64,000 nt of DNA from Brevundimonas sp. (GTDB lineage: Bacteria > Pseudomonadota > Alphaproteobacteria > Caulobacterales > Caulobacteraceae): positions 124,001-188,000 of the forward strand of contig NZ_JAUXQZ010000025.1 in assembly GCF_030682035.1 (NCBI RefSeq). Reading direction: 5' to 3'. Every line of letters begins with the position of its first letter. Position 1 is the first letter of the stretch. The notes under the pieces are model-generated. The model had not been told where the DNA came from. It saw only the letters and a list, made by a program, of their open reading frames with translations, and did no database searches. Below, one piece after another: positions 28,737 through 39,369 of the stretch. The translations under genes and the position numbers were made by a program.

Positions 28737-29906
28737 TCAGGCCGCCCGGCGCAGCCTCGCCTGCGCCGCCAGCAACGGCTCGAGCAGCCATTGCGCCAGA
28801 TGCCGCACCACCGGCACGGCGACCCCGTCTCCGGTCAGGTGACAGGCGGCGCTGTATGAACCGGGCAGGCGGTAGCTGTCGGGCAGGCCCATCAACCGCG
28901 CCGTCTCCCGCGCCGACATCAGGCGGGACCGGACCTGCCCGCCTTTGACCACCAGCAGGGTCTGCCGGCTCGACCCGCCGCCCGGAGTCCGCAGGCAGCC
29001 AGCGATGTCGAACCGCACCTCGGCGCGCTGAATCCGCCCACCCGCTGCGTCGCGCCGCGTCCGGCGGTACAGTCCCCCGACACAGCGTTCCCCCGTCCGC
29101 CGCGCCGCCTCGACCTTGGCCAGATTTCGCGGCGACATCAGCGCCAGCAGCCGCGCCGTCTCCGCCGCCGAATGCCAGCGGACGTCCGACGGTGCAGGCT
29201 CGATCACCGACGCCAGCCCGGCGACCGGGGTTTCGGGCTCGGGCAGCCGCCACCAGACCATCCGCGCCCGCAACGCGACCGGCAGCCGCTCCACCGCCCG
29301 GCGCAGAGCCGGCGTATGGAACGGCCCCTCAGGCAAGGGCGACATCAGGGTCGGATCAACGGCTGTATCCTCGTGTACGCCGATCACGAACAGCCGCGGC
29401 CGCGACTGCGGCAGGAAGCGGTCGGCGTTGATGACCAGGGCGCCGCACCGGTAGCCGGCGTCGGCGAAGGTTCGGCAGATGGCCTCGAAATCCCGCCCCC
29501 GGTGCGAAGTCAGGGTTCCGCAGACATTCTCGACGGCCACGATCCGCGGCGCACGACCCTCGGCGGCCAGCGCGCGCGCCAAACTCCAGAAGTCGTGAAA
29601 TGTCCCTGACCGCTTGCCGCCGAGACCCGCGCCGGCCCCGGCCAGCGACAGATCCTGGCAGGGAAACGAACCCCACATCAGGTCCGCGGCGCCCGGTAGA
29701 TCGGCGGCGATAAGGCCTGCGATATCGCCGAGCCGCAGGCCGGCGTCGCCCCAGTTGGCGTGATAGGCAGCGGCCTTGGCCGGATCGAAGTCATTGGCGA
29801 ACAGGCAACGCCATGTCTCGCCCAGGCCGGCCCGAACCATGCCGCCGCCGGCGAAGAACTCGTAATAGCCCCCCGGCGAGGACGGTCTGACAGACGATTC
29901 GGCCAT
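28737..29906 (-). CDS. DNA (cytosine-5) methyltransferase, orphan
   Basis: The 389-residue protein has motif I EFFAGGGMVRAGLG at about residues 16-29, motif IV with the catalytic cysteine GSFPCQDLSLAG at about 80-91, motif VI VAVENV, motif VIII QSRPRLFVIG, a target-recognition region (about 210-330) and the C-terminal motifs ARLMGLPDSY and PVVRHLAQWLL. It methylates cytosine at an unknown site. No restriction gene is adjacent, so it is probably an orphan, perhaps regulatory, methylase. The ATG at 29906 is chosen because the longer reading is antisense to the kinase gene. Confidence 0.9.
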   Translation of the reverse strand: MAESSVRPSSPGGYYEFFAGGGMVRAGLGETWRCLFANDFDPAKAAAYHANWGDAGLRLGDIAGLIAADLPGAADLMWGSFPCQDLSLAGAGAGLGGKRSGTFHDFWSLARALAAEGRAPRIVAVENVCGTLTSHRGRDFEAICRTFADAGYRCGALVINADRFLPQSRPRLFVIGVHEDTAVDPTLMSPLPEGPFHTPALRRAVERLPVALRARMVWWRLPEPETPVAGLASVIEPAPSDVRWHSAAETARLLALMSPRNLAKVEAARRTGERCVGGLYRRTRRDAAGGRIQRAEVRFDIAGCLRTPGGGSSRQTLLVVKGGQVRSRLMSARETARLMGLPDSYRLPGSYSAACHLTGDGVAVPVVRHLAQWLLEPLLAAQARLRRAA

Positions 29907-30002
29907 TGCCGGACGCTGACGCGGGCGCGGGCGGAAGTCCACAGACGGTCCGACCCCGGAAAAGTCTCGCGTCGCTAAATCTTGTGAAAGGATCGGCGGT
30001 TG

Positions 30003-32549
30003 ATGATCGGTCGTCTTCCCGGAACCAACATGCCCCCAGTAAAGTTTGTTCTCGTCGCCGTCCTGCTTTTCGTACTCGCCATCCCCGGCGGGGCTCGGGC
30101 TGCGACTCAGTCCCGCGAGAGCCGTGTTGAGCTGGCCCAGCGCGTCGAGAACCGGGCCGCCATCACCAGCTTTCCGGCCCTTGAGGCCTTTGGTGAAGCC
30201 GCCCTGACCCATTCGGGTCGCGAGGGTCTGAACCGGCTCTACCACGTCATGTGGATCACGCTGAACCAGGGCGATTTCGAACGGGCCGAGGTCTGGAACA
30301 ACCGCCTCGCCGCCGCAGCTCTGGCCCGACGGGACGAGCGGTATCAGATGATCGCCCGGCTGAACGCCCTGACCATCCGCTACGACAGCGGCGACATGGC
30401 CGCCTCGGTCGAGATGGACCAGATCGCCCGCACCACCACGGACTGGTTCGTCAAGGCGCACGCCATGCGCCTCAGCGCCCTCGCGCTCATGGACCGCGAC
30501 CGCATCGGCGAGGCGCTGCGCATGCTGACAGCGGCCGACGCGGTCATTCCCGATGACGCTCCCTATGCCGACACGGCCCGCGCCGGGCTGTGGGAGGTCA
30601 CTGGCCTCGCCCTGATGGACCTGAACGACATCGAGGGGGCGACCGCGGCCTTCCACCGCTTCGAGATCGATTTCTCCAACCCCGCCTATCCCCGCCCCGA
30701 TTTCGACGCCCTCTACAACCTGACGCGCCTGTCGCTTCAAGTCGGCGATCAGGAACTGGCGAACCAGCTCTATGCCGCCCATCACCGGCTGTCCCGGCGA
30801 GCAGGGCTGGAGAGCCTGATGGTATACGACGCCAACCTGTGCGCCATGGTGGCCGAGGGCGGGGGCGACTCGCGCGGAGTCCTGAACTGCCTTTCACCCT
30901 ATGGAGCCGATCTCGGCGCGGCGGACTTCCTGGCGCCGCAGATGCTGCCGTCGCGGGCCCTCGCCTATGCCCGGACCGGCCAGCTCGGTCTCGCCCGCCG
31001 CGATCTCGCGGAGATCCGGCGCCGCGAAGCCGCCGGCCTGTTCCGCGAAGAGGGCTTTTCGGAAGTCCCCCGGGTCGAGGCCGCCCTGCTGTTCGCCGAG
31101 GGGCGGACCCGCGAGGCCTTTCAGCGGTTGGAGGCCTACCACAAGGCGCAGGACGTCCAGACCGCGCGGCGGTTCAGCGCCGGGATCGGACAGGTCACAG
31201 GCGACATGCAGGAGCAACTGGCCGAACGCCGCCGCCAGCTCGACACCGCCCGGATCAACGAAAGGCTGAACGGGGACGTCATCAGTTCGCAGCGATGGGT
31301 CGTCGGGATCGTTGTGGTTTTTCTCCTGACGGCCGCGGGCCTGCTGGTCTGGCAGTGGCGCTCGGCCGGGCAATTGCGTCTGGCCCGGCGGGCCGCCGAG
31401 GAGGCCAGCCGGTCCAAGAGCGTCTTCCTCGCCAATATGAGCCACGAAATCCGCACCCCGCTGAACGGCGTGGTCGCCATGGCGGATGCCCTGGCCCGAA
31501 GCGATCTGGGCCAGCGCGAACGCGAGATGGTCGATATCGTCCGGTCGTCCGGTGACACGCTGGAACGTCTGCTCTCGGACATCCTCGACACCGCCAAGAT
31601 CGAGTCCGGCCAGATCACCATCGAACCGGCGCCGTTCCTCCTCGCCGACCTCGTGCGCGAAACCGCCGCCCTGTGGCGACCCAAGGCCGAGGCCAAGGGG
31701 GTGGCGCTGGCGATCGAGATCCCCGCCGGGGCGGAGCGGCTGGTCTATGGCGATGCGGTGCGCATCCGCCAGATACTGACCAATCTGGTCAGCAATGCGC
31801 TGAAATTCACGGCGGAGGGCGAGGTCCGGCTGAGCGTCGAGGAGGCTGCGGACGACCGCGTCCGCTTCACCGTGACGGACACTGGCGTCGGCTTTGAACC
31901 GGATCAGAGGGCCCGCATCTTCGGCCGCTTCCATCAGGCCGACGGCTCGATCACGCGCCGCTTCGGCGGCACCGGTCTGGGCCTGACCATCTCACGCGAA
32001 CTGGCCGAACTGATGGGCGGCGGTCTGGAATGCGACAGCGAGCCCGGCGTCGGCTCCCGCTTCTGGTTCGAGGCCCCCTTGCCGCTCGCCGAGGCGGTTC
32101 AGACCGCGGCGGCGCCGGTCGTCGAGGTCGATGCCGGGGGAGTTCCGCTGCGGATCTTGCTGGCGGACGATCATCCGGCCAACCGCAAGGTCATTGAGGT
32201 TCTGTTGTCGGGCGCCAGCGCCGATCTCATATGCGTCGCGGACGGAAGCGAGGCCCTGGAGGCCTTCCGGGGTGGCGGCTTCGATCTGGTTCTGATGGAC
32301 ATGCAGATGCCGGTGATGGACGGCCTGACCGCCACCGCCGAGATTCGCGCCTGCGAGACCGAGCGCGGCTGGATGCGCACGCCTGTGCTGATGCTGACCG
32401 CCAACGCCATGCCAGAACACGTCGAGGCGGGCCGCAAGGCCGGCGCCGACGGCCACCTCGCCAAGCCGGTGACTCTGGCGACCTTGTTCGCGGGCATCTC
32501 CCAAGTCATGGACGCGGCCGAACCGGAAGTCGACGCCGACGCCGCCTGA
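30003..32549 (+). CDS. Hybrid sensor histidine kinase/response regulator with periplasmic helical-repeat sensor
   Basis: The 848-residue protein has an N-terminal signal/anchor (about residues 10-34) and a long periplasmic region rich in paired helices that resembles TPR repeats (about 40-400). A membrane helix (VVGIVVVFLLTAAGLLVWQW, about 432-452) follows. The kinase core has the phospho-histidine in NMSHEIRTPLNG (about 478-489), the G boxes DTGVGF and GGTGLGLTIS, and a receiver domain with ILLADDHPANRK and MDMQMPVMDG (about Asp765). The start may be 30003 or 30030; AAAGGA precedes the first. Ligand and partner are unknown. Confidence 0.88.
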   Translation: MIGRLPGTNMPPVKFVLVAVLLFVLAIPGGARAATQSRESRVELAQRVENRAAITSFPALEAFGEAALTHSGREGLNRLYHVMWITLNQGDFERAEVWNNRLAAAALARRDERYQMIARLNALTIRYDSGDMAASVEMDQIARTTTDWFVKAHAMRLSALALMDRDRIGEALRMLTAADAVIPDDAPYADTARAGLWEVTGLALMDLNDIEGATAAFHRFEIDFSNPAYPRPDFDALYNLTRLSLQVGDQELANQLYAAHHRLSRRAGLESLMVYDANLCAMVAEGGGDSRGVLNCLSPYGADLGAADFLAPQMLPSRALAYARTGQLGLARRDLAEIRRREAAGLFREEGFSEVPRVEAALLFAEGRTREAFQRLEAYHKAQDVQTARRFSAGIGQVTGDMQEQLAERRRQLDTARINERLNGDVISSQRWVVGIVVVFLLTAAGLLVWQWRSAGQLRLARRAAEEASRSKSVFLANMSHEIRTPLNGVVAMADALARSDLGQREREMVDIVRSSGDTLERLLSDILDTAKIESGQITIEPAPFLLADLVRETAALWRPKAEAKGVALAIEIPAGAERLVYGDAVRIRQILTNLVSNALKFTAEGEVRLSVEEAADDRVRFTVTDTGVGFEPDQRARIFGRFHQADGSITRRFGGTGLGLTISRELAELMGGGLECDSEPGVGSRFWFEAPLPLAEAVQTAAAPVVEVDAGGVPLRILLADDHPANRKVIEVLLSGASADLICVADGSEALEAFRGGGFDLVLMDMQMPVMDGLTATAEIRACETERGWMRTPVLMLTANAMPEHVEAGRKAGADGHLAKPVTLATLFAGISQVMDAAEPEVDADAA

Positions 32550-32552
32550 CGG

Positions 32553-33620
32553 TCAGGCGCTCTTCACATGGGCGCGACAGGTCATCAGCGGCTGGATGCG
32601 GCGACCGAAATCCTCGATCCCCTTCTCGAAATCGTCGAAGGTCAGCAACACGCCCGCCGTGTCCGGCACCATCGCCACCTCGTCCAGCATCCGCGCGATC
32701 GAGGCGTGTGATCCGACCAGCGTGCCCATATTCAGGTTCACCGCCGCCATCTCCGCCGCCAGTTGTTTGGTGTTGGTGTCCTCAGAGGTGTTGCCTGACG
32801 CCTGACCGACCAGCCAGGCCACGGCCTCCTTGTCGACGCCATTGCGATAGCTTTCCCACTTGGCCATGGCGGCCTCGTCGGTCTCGTCGGCGATGACCAT
32901 GAACAGGATGTAGGCGCTGACGTCGCGGCCGGTCTTCTCCTTCGCGGCCCTCAGCCGCTCATTGACGTCGGCGAAGGCGGTCGGGGTGTTGGTCCCCTTG
33001 CCGAGGGCGAAGCTGTAATCGGCATACTCAGCCGTGAAGGCCAGTCCCTCGGTGCTCGACCCGGCGCAGATCAGCTTGGTGTCGGGGGCGCGGGGACTGA
33101 CCCGGCAATCGGTCATGGTGAAATAGTCGCCCTTGAAATTCGACACCCCGGTGTCGAACAGGTCGCGCAGGATCCGGGCGTATTCGGCCAGATAGTTATA
33201 CCGGTCCCTGTAGTGTTTATCGCCCGGCCACAGGCCCATCTGGCTGTACTCGGCCTCGGCCCAGCCGGTGATCAGATTGATGCCGAACCGGCCGGGCGCG
33301 ATCGAGTCGATGGTCGCGGCCATGCGGGCCACGATGGCCGGCGGCATGGTCAGGGTGGCGGCCGTGGCGAACAGCTTGATCCGGTCGGTGACGGCCGCCA
33401 GCCCCGCCATCAGGGTGAAGCTCTCGAGATTGTGCTCCCAGAACTGCGTCTTGCCGCCGAACCCGCGCAGCTTGATCATCGACAGGGCGAACTCGAGGCC
33501 ATAGCGCTCGGCCGCCTGAGTCACCTTCTTGTTCATCTCAAACGACGGCATGTACTGCGGCGCCGTCTCGGAAATCAGCCAGCCGTTGTTGCCGATGGGA
33601 ATGAAGACGCCGACTTCCAT
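32553..33620 (-). CDS. rutA: Pyrimidine oxygenase RutA
   Basis: The 355-residue luciferase-like flavin monooxygenase has the RutA-typical start [38 protein letters not shown] and [20 protein letters not shown]. RutA opens the uracil ring with reduced FMN and oxygen, giving ureidoacrylate peracid. It is the last gene of the rutB-rutC-rutD-rutA operon. Its flavin reductase partner RutF is not found nearby. Confidence 0.95.
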   Translation of the reverse strand: MEVGVFIPIGNNGWLISETAPQYMPSFEMNKKVTQAAERYGLEFALSMIKLRGFGGKTQFWEHNLESFTLMAGLAAVTDRIKLFATAATLTMPPAIVARMAATIDSIAPGRFGINLITGWAEAEYSQMGLWPGDKHYRDRYNYLAEYARILRDLFDTGVSNFKGDYFTMTDCRVSPRAPDTKLICAGSSTEGLAFTAEYADYSFALGKGTNTPTAFADVNERLRAAKEKTGRDVSAYILFMVIADETDEAAMAKWESYRNGVDKEAVAWLVGQASGNTSEDTNTKQLAAEMAAVNLNMGTLVGSHASIARMLDEVAMVPDTAGVLLTFDDFEKGIEDFGRRIQPLMTCRAHVKSA

Positions 33621-33632
33621 GGGGGTGATCCT

Positions 33633-34451
33633 TCAGCAGGGCAGGGGCTCGCCGCAGAGAAAGGCGATCAGGGTCGCATTGAACGCATCCGGAACCGTCG
33701 CCGTAAAGGCATGACCGCCCCAAGGCGCGATATCGAGCGTCGCATTGGGCAGGCGCTCCGCCAGCCGGCGCGAGCACAGGGCCGGGACCAGCATGTCGTC
33801 GGCCGAGGCGCTGACCAGCACGGGACAGGCGACCTCACCCAGCCGGTCGTCGATGTCGAAGGCCAGCAGGGCGTGGATCCGGGCCAGCATATTCTCCCGG
33901 CCTTGGAAGCCCGCGAGGTGGTGAACCTCCTCCTCGGCCAGCCGCGCTGCGTTCTGCGATATCCAGTCCGCCGGATAGAGGAACAGCGGCTGGGCGTGGA
34001 CATAGGCCTCGGGCCCGCTGTCGTTCAGCAGGCTGATCCGGGTGCGGAAACAGCGGGCGACGTGCCGGTCCGGCCGGCTCCAGCCGTTGATCACGGCGAC
34101 GCTCAGCACCCGCGATGGGCTGTCGAGCGCCAGTCGCAAACCCGCCAGCCCGCCGGCGGCGTGGCCGACCACATGCACCGCCGCCTCGCCGAGGGCCTCG
34201 ATGATGCCGGCGATGTCCCGCGCCATGTCAGAGACGGCGTAGGGGGCGGGCAGGGCGCGGTCGCTGCGGCCGGTGCCGCGATGGTCATAAAGCACGACCC
34301 GGAACCGCGCCGTCAGCGCCACCATCTGCGGCGCCCAGAAGGCGCCGGAACCGGCCAGCCCGGCGGACAGGATCACCACGTCCCGGACATCATCCGGACC
34401 GTCGCTGTGAATCTCATAGTGGACGCCGTCGGCGCGGCCGGTCCGGACCAA
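33633..34451 (-). CDS. rutD: Putative aminoacrylate hydrolase RutD
   Basis: The 272-residue alpha/beta hydrolase-fold protein has YDHRGTGRSDR, the elbow GHAAGG, QPLFLYPADWIS and WGGHA. The elbow carries alanine at the usual serine position, as does E. coli RutD (GHALG), so this is a family trait and not a loss. It is thought to speed release of ammonia from aminoacrylate. It lies 12 nt upstream of rutA and 5 nt after rutC. Confidence 0.92.
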   Translation of the reverse strand: MVRTGRADGVHYEIHSDGPDDVRDVVILSAGLAGSGAFWAPQMVALTARFRVVLYDHRGTGRSDRALPAPYAVSDMARDIAGIIEALGEAAVHVVGHAAGGLAGLRLALDSPSRVLSVAVINGWSRPDRHVARCFRTRISLLNDSGPEAYVHAQPLFLYPADWISQNAARLAEEEVHHLAGFQGRENMLARIHALLAFDIDDRLGEVACPVLVSASADDMLVPALCSRRLAERLPNATLDIAPWGGHAFTATVPDAFNATLIAFLCGEPLPC

Positions 34452-34456
34452 GGCGG

Positions 34457-34846
34457 TCAGCGTTTGCCGACGTGGGCGATGGAGGCGATCTCGACCAGGA
34501 AGTCAGGCCGCACCAGGCCGCAGACGATGCAGAACCGCGCCGGTTTCTCGCCCGGAAAATATTCCGCATAGACCTTGTTCATGGCCGCATAGTCGGCCCA
34601 GTCCTTGAGGAAGATGTGGTTCATGGTGACGTCGTCCATGGTCCCGCCGGCGGTCTCGATCACCGACTTGATGGTCTCCAGTACGGCGCGCGTCTGGCCC
34701 TCGGCGTCCCCGACATGGGCGACGTTGTTGTTCTTGTCGAAGGCCAGGGTCCCCGAGACATAGACCACCCCGTCGGCCATCGTGCCGGGCGAGAAGGGGG
34801 CGATCGGCGTCTGCGTGCCGGGCGGGGTGATGACGGTCTTGGGCAT
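34457..34846 (-). CDS. rutC: 3-aminoacrylate deaminase RutC (RidA/YjgF family)
   Basis: The 129-residue protein has the RidA-family features [21 protein letters not shown], a central TRAVLETI helix, [12 protein letters not shown] and the C-terminal [17 protein letters not shown] with the conserved Arg-x-Asp and Glu. It converts 3-aminoacrylate to malonic semialdehyde in uracil degradation. Position inside rutBCDA separates it from housekeeping RidA. Confidence 0.93.
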   Translation of the reverse strand: MPKTVITPPGTQTPIAPFSPGTMADGVVYVSGTLAFDKNNNVAHVGDAEGQTRAVLETIKSVIETAGGTMDDVTMNHIFLKDWADYAAMNKVYAEYFPGEKPARFCIVCGLVRPDFLVEIASIAHVGKR

Positions 34847-34857
34847 GGTGTCTCCTG

Positions 34858-35562
<705 letters not shown>

Positions 35563-35650
35563 GCGTCGGAAAATCCTGCGATTGATTGACCGCCACCATG
35601 GCATAGGCTGCGGCGGCGCCAAACTGTCCGGGCGCGGAGTCCAACCCGCC

Positions 35651-36241
35651 ATGTCCGACCGCCTGCCCGATGCCTCACTCGACTGCCTCTTCCTGACCGC
35701 CCGCACGCGCAACGCCTGGTCGCCCGAGACGGTATCCGAGGCGCTGATTCGCGAAATCTACGACCTGGCCAAATGGGGCCCGACCTCTGGGAACTGCTGC
35801 CCCGGCCGGTTCCTGTTCCTGACCAGCGACGCCGCCAAACAGCGGCTGTCGCCCTTCATGTCTTCCGGCAACCGGGCCAAGACGCTTCAGGCGCCGGTCA
35901 ATGTCATCGTCGGCTATGACCTGAATTTCGCGGAAAAACTCCCGGTGCTCTACCCGCAGAATCCGGGCGCCGTCGGCTGGTTCGCCGATCCCGAGGTCGC
36001 CCGGGAAACCGCCCTGCGCAACGGTTCGCTGCAGGGGGCCTGGCTGATGCTGGCCGCGCGGTCGCTGGGCCTGGATTGCGGACCGATGTCCGGCTTAAAG
36101 ACGGCCGCGGTGGACGAGGAATTCTTCGCCGGTACGCCGTGGCGGACCAATTTCATCTGCAACATCGGCTACGGCACGGACGAGAACCTGCACCCGCGCA
36201 ATCCGCGCCCAACCTTCGACGAAGCTTGCGCCATCCTGTGA
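35651..36241 (+). CDS. rutE: Malonic semialdehyde reductase RutE (nitroreductase family)
   Basis: The 196-residue FMN-binding protein has [33 protein letters not shown] and [22 protein letters not shown], matching RutE. It reduces malonic semialdehyde to 3-hydroxypropionate with NAD(P)H. It is transcribed away from rutB; the 88-bp divergent gap has a TTGACC half-site at 35586-35591 but no complete RutR-type palindrome. Confidence 0.92.
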   Translation: MSDRLPDASLDCLFLTARTRNAWSPETVSEALIREIYDLAKWGPTSGNCCPGRFLFLTSDAAKQRLSPFMSSGNRAKTLQAPVNVIVGYDLNFAEKLPVLYPQNPGAVGWFADPEVARETALRNGSLQGAWLMLAARSLGLDCGPMSGLKTAAVDEEFFAGTPWRTNFICNIGYGTDENLHPRNPRPTFDEACAIL

Positions 36242-36318
36242 GCCGCCGACTTCGAGCCAAGGCGACCACGCCAAATGCGAGCAGGGCGTCCGGGTAGCCG
36301 CGCTCGCCGCCAGTCAAT

Positions 36319-37020
36319 TCACGGCGGCCCGCCACCGCCCGGAGCTAACGGCGCAACGCCCGTATCGAGGGGAAACACGTCCGCCAGGGATCGGGTCTCC
36401 GGCAGGATATAGACGATCCCGGTGGTGCCGGTGAACGCGGGTTGCACGACCTCAACGTAGAAATCCACGGGCACGTTCACGCAACCATATGAGATCCGGT
36501 TGTCCTCAGCCGTGGTCGAGGCGAGGCGTTGCAGCCGCCGGTCCGCCGCCCGTGTGGTGACGACCGGATGCAGGGACAGGGCGGCGTCATAGTCGATCCA
36601 CAGAATGCCTTTGCCGCCGAGGTTCTCCCCCAGCGAGGCCAGGAACCGCCCGGTCGGGGTGATGCGTTCTCCCGGTGTGATGGCTGACAGGGGACGGTCG
36701 CCGACGCCGGCCGGCGAGATGTCGCCCCGGGCCAACCCCAACAGGACCGGCGAGGTTCCGAGTAGCTGGCCTTCGCGGTTGAAGGCCAACACCTCGGCGT
36801 TGATCTTGTCGATGATCAGGAAGGGCAGACCCTGATTGTCGGCCGTCTCAAGCACCCACGCCTTGAGCTGTCGGGCGGCGGACGAGGCGTCGGCCTCGAC
36901 GGGCCTGTCCGGGCTGCCCGGCGCCCCGGAACGCTCGTCTGCGAGGCCCGACCCCACGAACAGCAGTCCCAGCGCCAGTCCGCCCGTCGCCGCGCGCCAC
37001 AGGGAGGGAGGCGCGGTCAA
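36319..37020 (-). CDS. L,D-transpeptidase-like (YkuD) protein in the two-partner secretion operon
   Basis: The 233-residue protein has a Sec signal-like N-terminus (about residues 8-28). A YkuD-type catalytic region follows: ALSLHPVVTT with the histidine at about 152, and RISYGCVNVP with the nucleophilic cysteine at about 178. Such enzymes form 3-3 crosslinks in peptidoglycan or attach proteins to it. Translation appears to start at a TTG whose last bases overlap the stop of the TpsA gene (TTGA), with AGGA 6 nt upstream. Coupling to a TpsA adhesin is unusual and suggests a role in its anchoring or passage, which is inference. Confidence 0.78.
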   Translation of the reverse strand: MTAPPSLWRAATGGLALGLLFVGSGLADERSGAPGSPDRPVEADASSAARQLKAWVLETADNQGLPFLIIDKINAEVLAFNREGQLLGTSPVLLGLARGDISPAGVGDRPLSAITPGERITPTGRFLASLGENLGGKGILWIDYDAALSLHPVVTTRAADRRLQRLASTTAEDNRISYGCVNVPVDFYVEVVQPAFTGTTGIVYILPETRSLADVFPLDTGVAPLAPGGGGPP

Positions 37021-39317
37021 TTGCGATCCTGCTTGGGCGGATAGACCGGGACGGGCGGCGGCGGTGGTGGGATCGGCGCGGTCCGCCGCGGGGCCTCGAC
37101 GACCGCCTCGACCGGCGGGGGGACGGGCGTCGTCTCATACGCCGGCATTCGCACGCCGGAGTCGACGACCACGAGGCCGAGGTCTCCGGCGGGTGTCACG
37201 CCAGGATAGGTCACGGTGGGATAGGGTCGGAAGGGAGAAGTGACCGTTGGCGGTGTCGGCGGGGGAGTGGGCGGCAGAGGAGGAGGCGGCGGAGGCGGAG
37301 GCGGAGGAGGCGGAGGAGGAGGCGGCAGCGGCGCGCTGCTGATCGTCCCTCGTGTCCGGAAGGTTGATACGCAGCAGGCTCCTGCAAGGGCGTACAGGTG
37401 CGCGTTGGGCCCCTCAAGAGTGTAGCTGCTGTAGGTGATCCCTACGTCGGCCCCGGCCTCCGCGGAATCAAACCTTGCGCTGGCGCCGGGCAAGGCCACC
37501 AGCGTGACCCCTGTTGGGAGGCCCGAGGTCGCGGTGGTCCTGAACCCCGTGAGGGCGGTGGCCGTCGTTCCGTTGGCTACCCGACTGCCATCGGGGAACA
37601 GTAGCATCCGCTGGGTCAGCGTGGCGCCTTCCGTCAGGGTGAACCGGGTCGAGAAGTCCGTCGGGGTGGTATAGGAAACCGGGTTGTAGTTGATGGTCGC
37701 CGGGGCGTTGGTGACGGTGACCCGCGGAGCGAGCGGGCTGAACACAATGGTTCCGCCGTTCACGCCCGGACCCGTGCCGTCCGCGCCGGCGATCAGGGTC
37801 AGACCGACCGGAAGGCCGAGGCTTTGCGCCACGATTGTGCTGCCCCGGGTCAGGGTGATGGCCGCGTCGATATGGACGTCGTGTCCGGCGCACAGCGCGA
37901 TGTTTCCATCGGTCGTGGTGATCGCATGGAAGACGTTCACATTGCGGCCGCCTTCCAGCAGGACGCTGCCGTTGACCGTTGTGATGGGTGCATTGACGTT
38001 CACATCCCGGCCGCAACAGGCGACGAGATTGCCATTGGTGGCCGTGATCGCGGCGTTGATGTTGATGTCCCGGTGGGCATTCAGCGTCAGGGTCGTCGGG
38101 TTGGAGGACGCGGTCCAGGCGATGGCGTCGTTGACGTGGATATCGCCGTTGCCGGGCTGGCCGGCCCCCGGGCCGGTGAGCGTGCTGATCACAACGTTGG
38201 TCGTCACCAGCTGGGCGGAAAGCGTCGCGCCAGAGATGTTGCCGCCCGCGCCGATGGTGAAGTCGGCCGGGTCGATCAGCCAGGTCCCCGTGTCGCCATG
38301 CGGAGCGTCCGTTGTGATACGGGTTTCCGAGGCGATGTTCACGGTCCCGGCGGAGGTTTCGATGAAGCCGCCGTCGCCCCCGCCGGGCGCGCTGGCGTCG
38401 AGGACACCGCCGACGTTCAGCACGCCGCTCGACATATCGCCCAGCAGCAGGATCGTGCCGTTCCGCTCGCCGATCGTCCGCGCCTGGATGACGCCGGTAT
38501 TGTTCACCACGGTGCGGAGCAACTCGCCTGCGCCCTGGGCCGTCATGACCACCCGGCCGCCGTCGGCCTGCATCATGCCGCCGTTCTGGACCAGTGCGTT
38601 GGCCGCGCCGCGATCGACCACCACATTGAGAAGGCCGTCGCCGGCGACATCGAGCGTCACCGCCTCGCCCGCGGCGAGGACGATGGTCCCGAGGTTGGCC
38701 TGGATCAGACCCTCGTTGCTGACGCTGCCGCCCAGAAGCGCCACATATCCGCCGTTCGCGACGATGGAGCCCTGGCTAAGCACGGAGCCTGATCCGGTTC
38801 CCGTGAAGCGGTAGTCGCCGGCCATGAAGTCGGCGTCGGTCATGTCCAGGGTAGAGGCGACCAGACCGCCGACATTGACCTGCGAGCCCGGCGCGAACAG
38901 CACGCCATTCGGGTTGATCAGGAACACCTGGCCGTTCGAGGTCAAGCTGCCGAAGATCGACGATGCGTCCGGACCCAGCACCCTGTTCAGGGCGACCGAA
39001 CTGCTGTTCGGCTGGACGAAGACGACGCTGCCGCCCTGGCCGATGGAGAATGTCTGCCAGTTGATCGCCACGTTCTGGGTCGACTGGTTGATCGTCATCG
39101 CGCCGGGGCCGGTGGCGATGGTCGCCCCGCCGGCGGTCACCGATCCGCCGGTCGGAAGGGTCTGGGCCTGGGCCGTGGCTCCGAAGGACAGGGATGCGGC
39201 TAGGCCCGCCACGACGAAGCCGGCCAGGGCGGTCGAGGCGGACAGGGCGTTCCGGCGAGCGCACACGCCGCCGCCCCATTTCATGCCGCTGGCGATCTGG
39301 TGGTGGAGTCTGGTCAT
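37017..39317 (-). CDS. Two-partner secretion exoprotein (TpsA) with haemagglutination-activity domain
   Basis: The 766-residue protein starts with an extended signal peptide of about 50 residues (cleavage near AQAQ), followed by a TPS domain. That domain has STQNVAINWQTFSIGQGG and VFLINPNGVLFAPGSQVNVGG, which contain the NPNG motif. Beta-helix repeats follow (DINVNAAIT-like units at about 440-530, each with HDV/RDV-NVNAPI). The C-terminal part has a run of 17 prolines broken only by few residues, and a second proline-rich tail. It is probably secreted by the TpsB upstream and may be an adhesin. The ATG at 39317 has AAGGA 7 nt upstream. Confidence 0.85.
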   Translation of the reverse strand: MTRLHHQIASGMKWGGGVCARRNALSASTALAGFVVAGLAASLSFGATAQAQTLPTGGSVTAGGATIATGPGAMTINQSTQNVAINWQTFSIGQGGSVVFVQPNSSSVALNRVLGPDASSIFGSLTSNGQVFLINPNGVLFAPGSQVNVGGLVASTLDMTDADFMAGDYRFTGTGSGSVLSQGSIVANGGYVALLGGSVSNEGLIQANLGTIVLAAGEAVTLDVAGDGLLNVVVDRGAANALVQNGGMMQADGGRVVMTAQGAGELLRTVVNNTGVIQARTIGERNGTILLLGDMSSGVLNVGGVLDASAPGGGDGGFIETSAGTVNIASETRITTDAPHGDTGTWLIDPADFTIGAGGNISGATLSAQLVTTNVVISTLTGPGAGQPGNGDIHVNDAIAWTASSNPTTLTLNAHRDININAAITATNGNLVACCGRDVNVNAPITTVNGSVLLEGGRNVNVFHAITTTDGNIALCAGHDVHIDAAITLTRGSTIVAQSLGLPVGLTLIAGADGTGPGVNGGTIVFSPLAPRVTVTNAPATINYNPVSYTTPTDFSTRFTLTEGATLTQRMLLFPDGSRVANGTTATALTGFRTTATSGLPTGVTLVALPGASARFDSAEAGADVGITYSSYTLEGPNAHLYALAGACCVSTFRTRGTISSAPLPPPPPPPPPPPPPPPPLPPTPPPTPPTVTSPFRPYPTVTYPGVTPAGDLGLVVVDSGVRMPAYETTPVPPPVEAVVEAPRRTAPIPPPPPPVPVYPPKQDRN

Positions 39318-39369
39318 CAGAACGTCCTTGTCTTCAGGAGCATGGCGGGAAAGGCGGCGGAAGCGGTCA

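Noticed and set aside
33720..34200. Missing catalytic serine in RutD as evidence of a broken gene
   Set aside because: E. coli RutD also has alanine at this place (GHALG), so the change is normal for the family.
35563..35650. RutR operator between rutB and rutE
   Set aside because: Only one TTGACC half-site (35586-35591) is present, and the complementary TGGTCAA half is missing.
37268..37330. GGA/GGC microsatellite as a separate repeat element
   Set aside because: It is the codon-level trace of the poly-proline region of the TpsA protein, so it is explained by coding.
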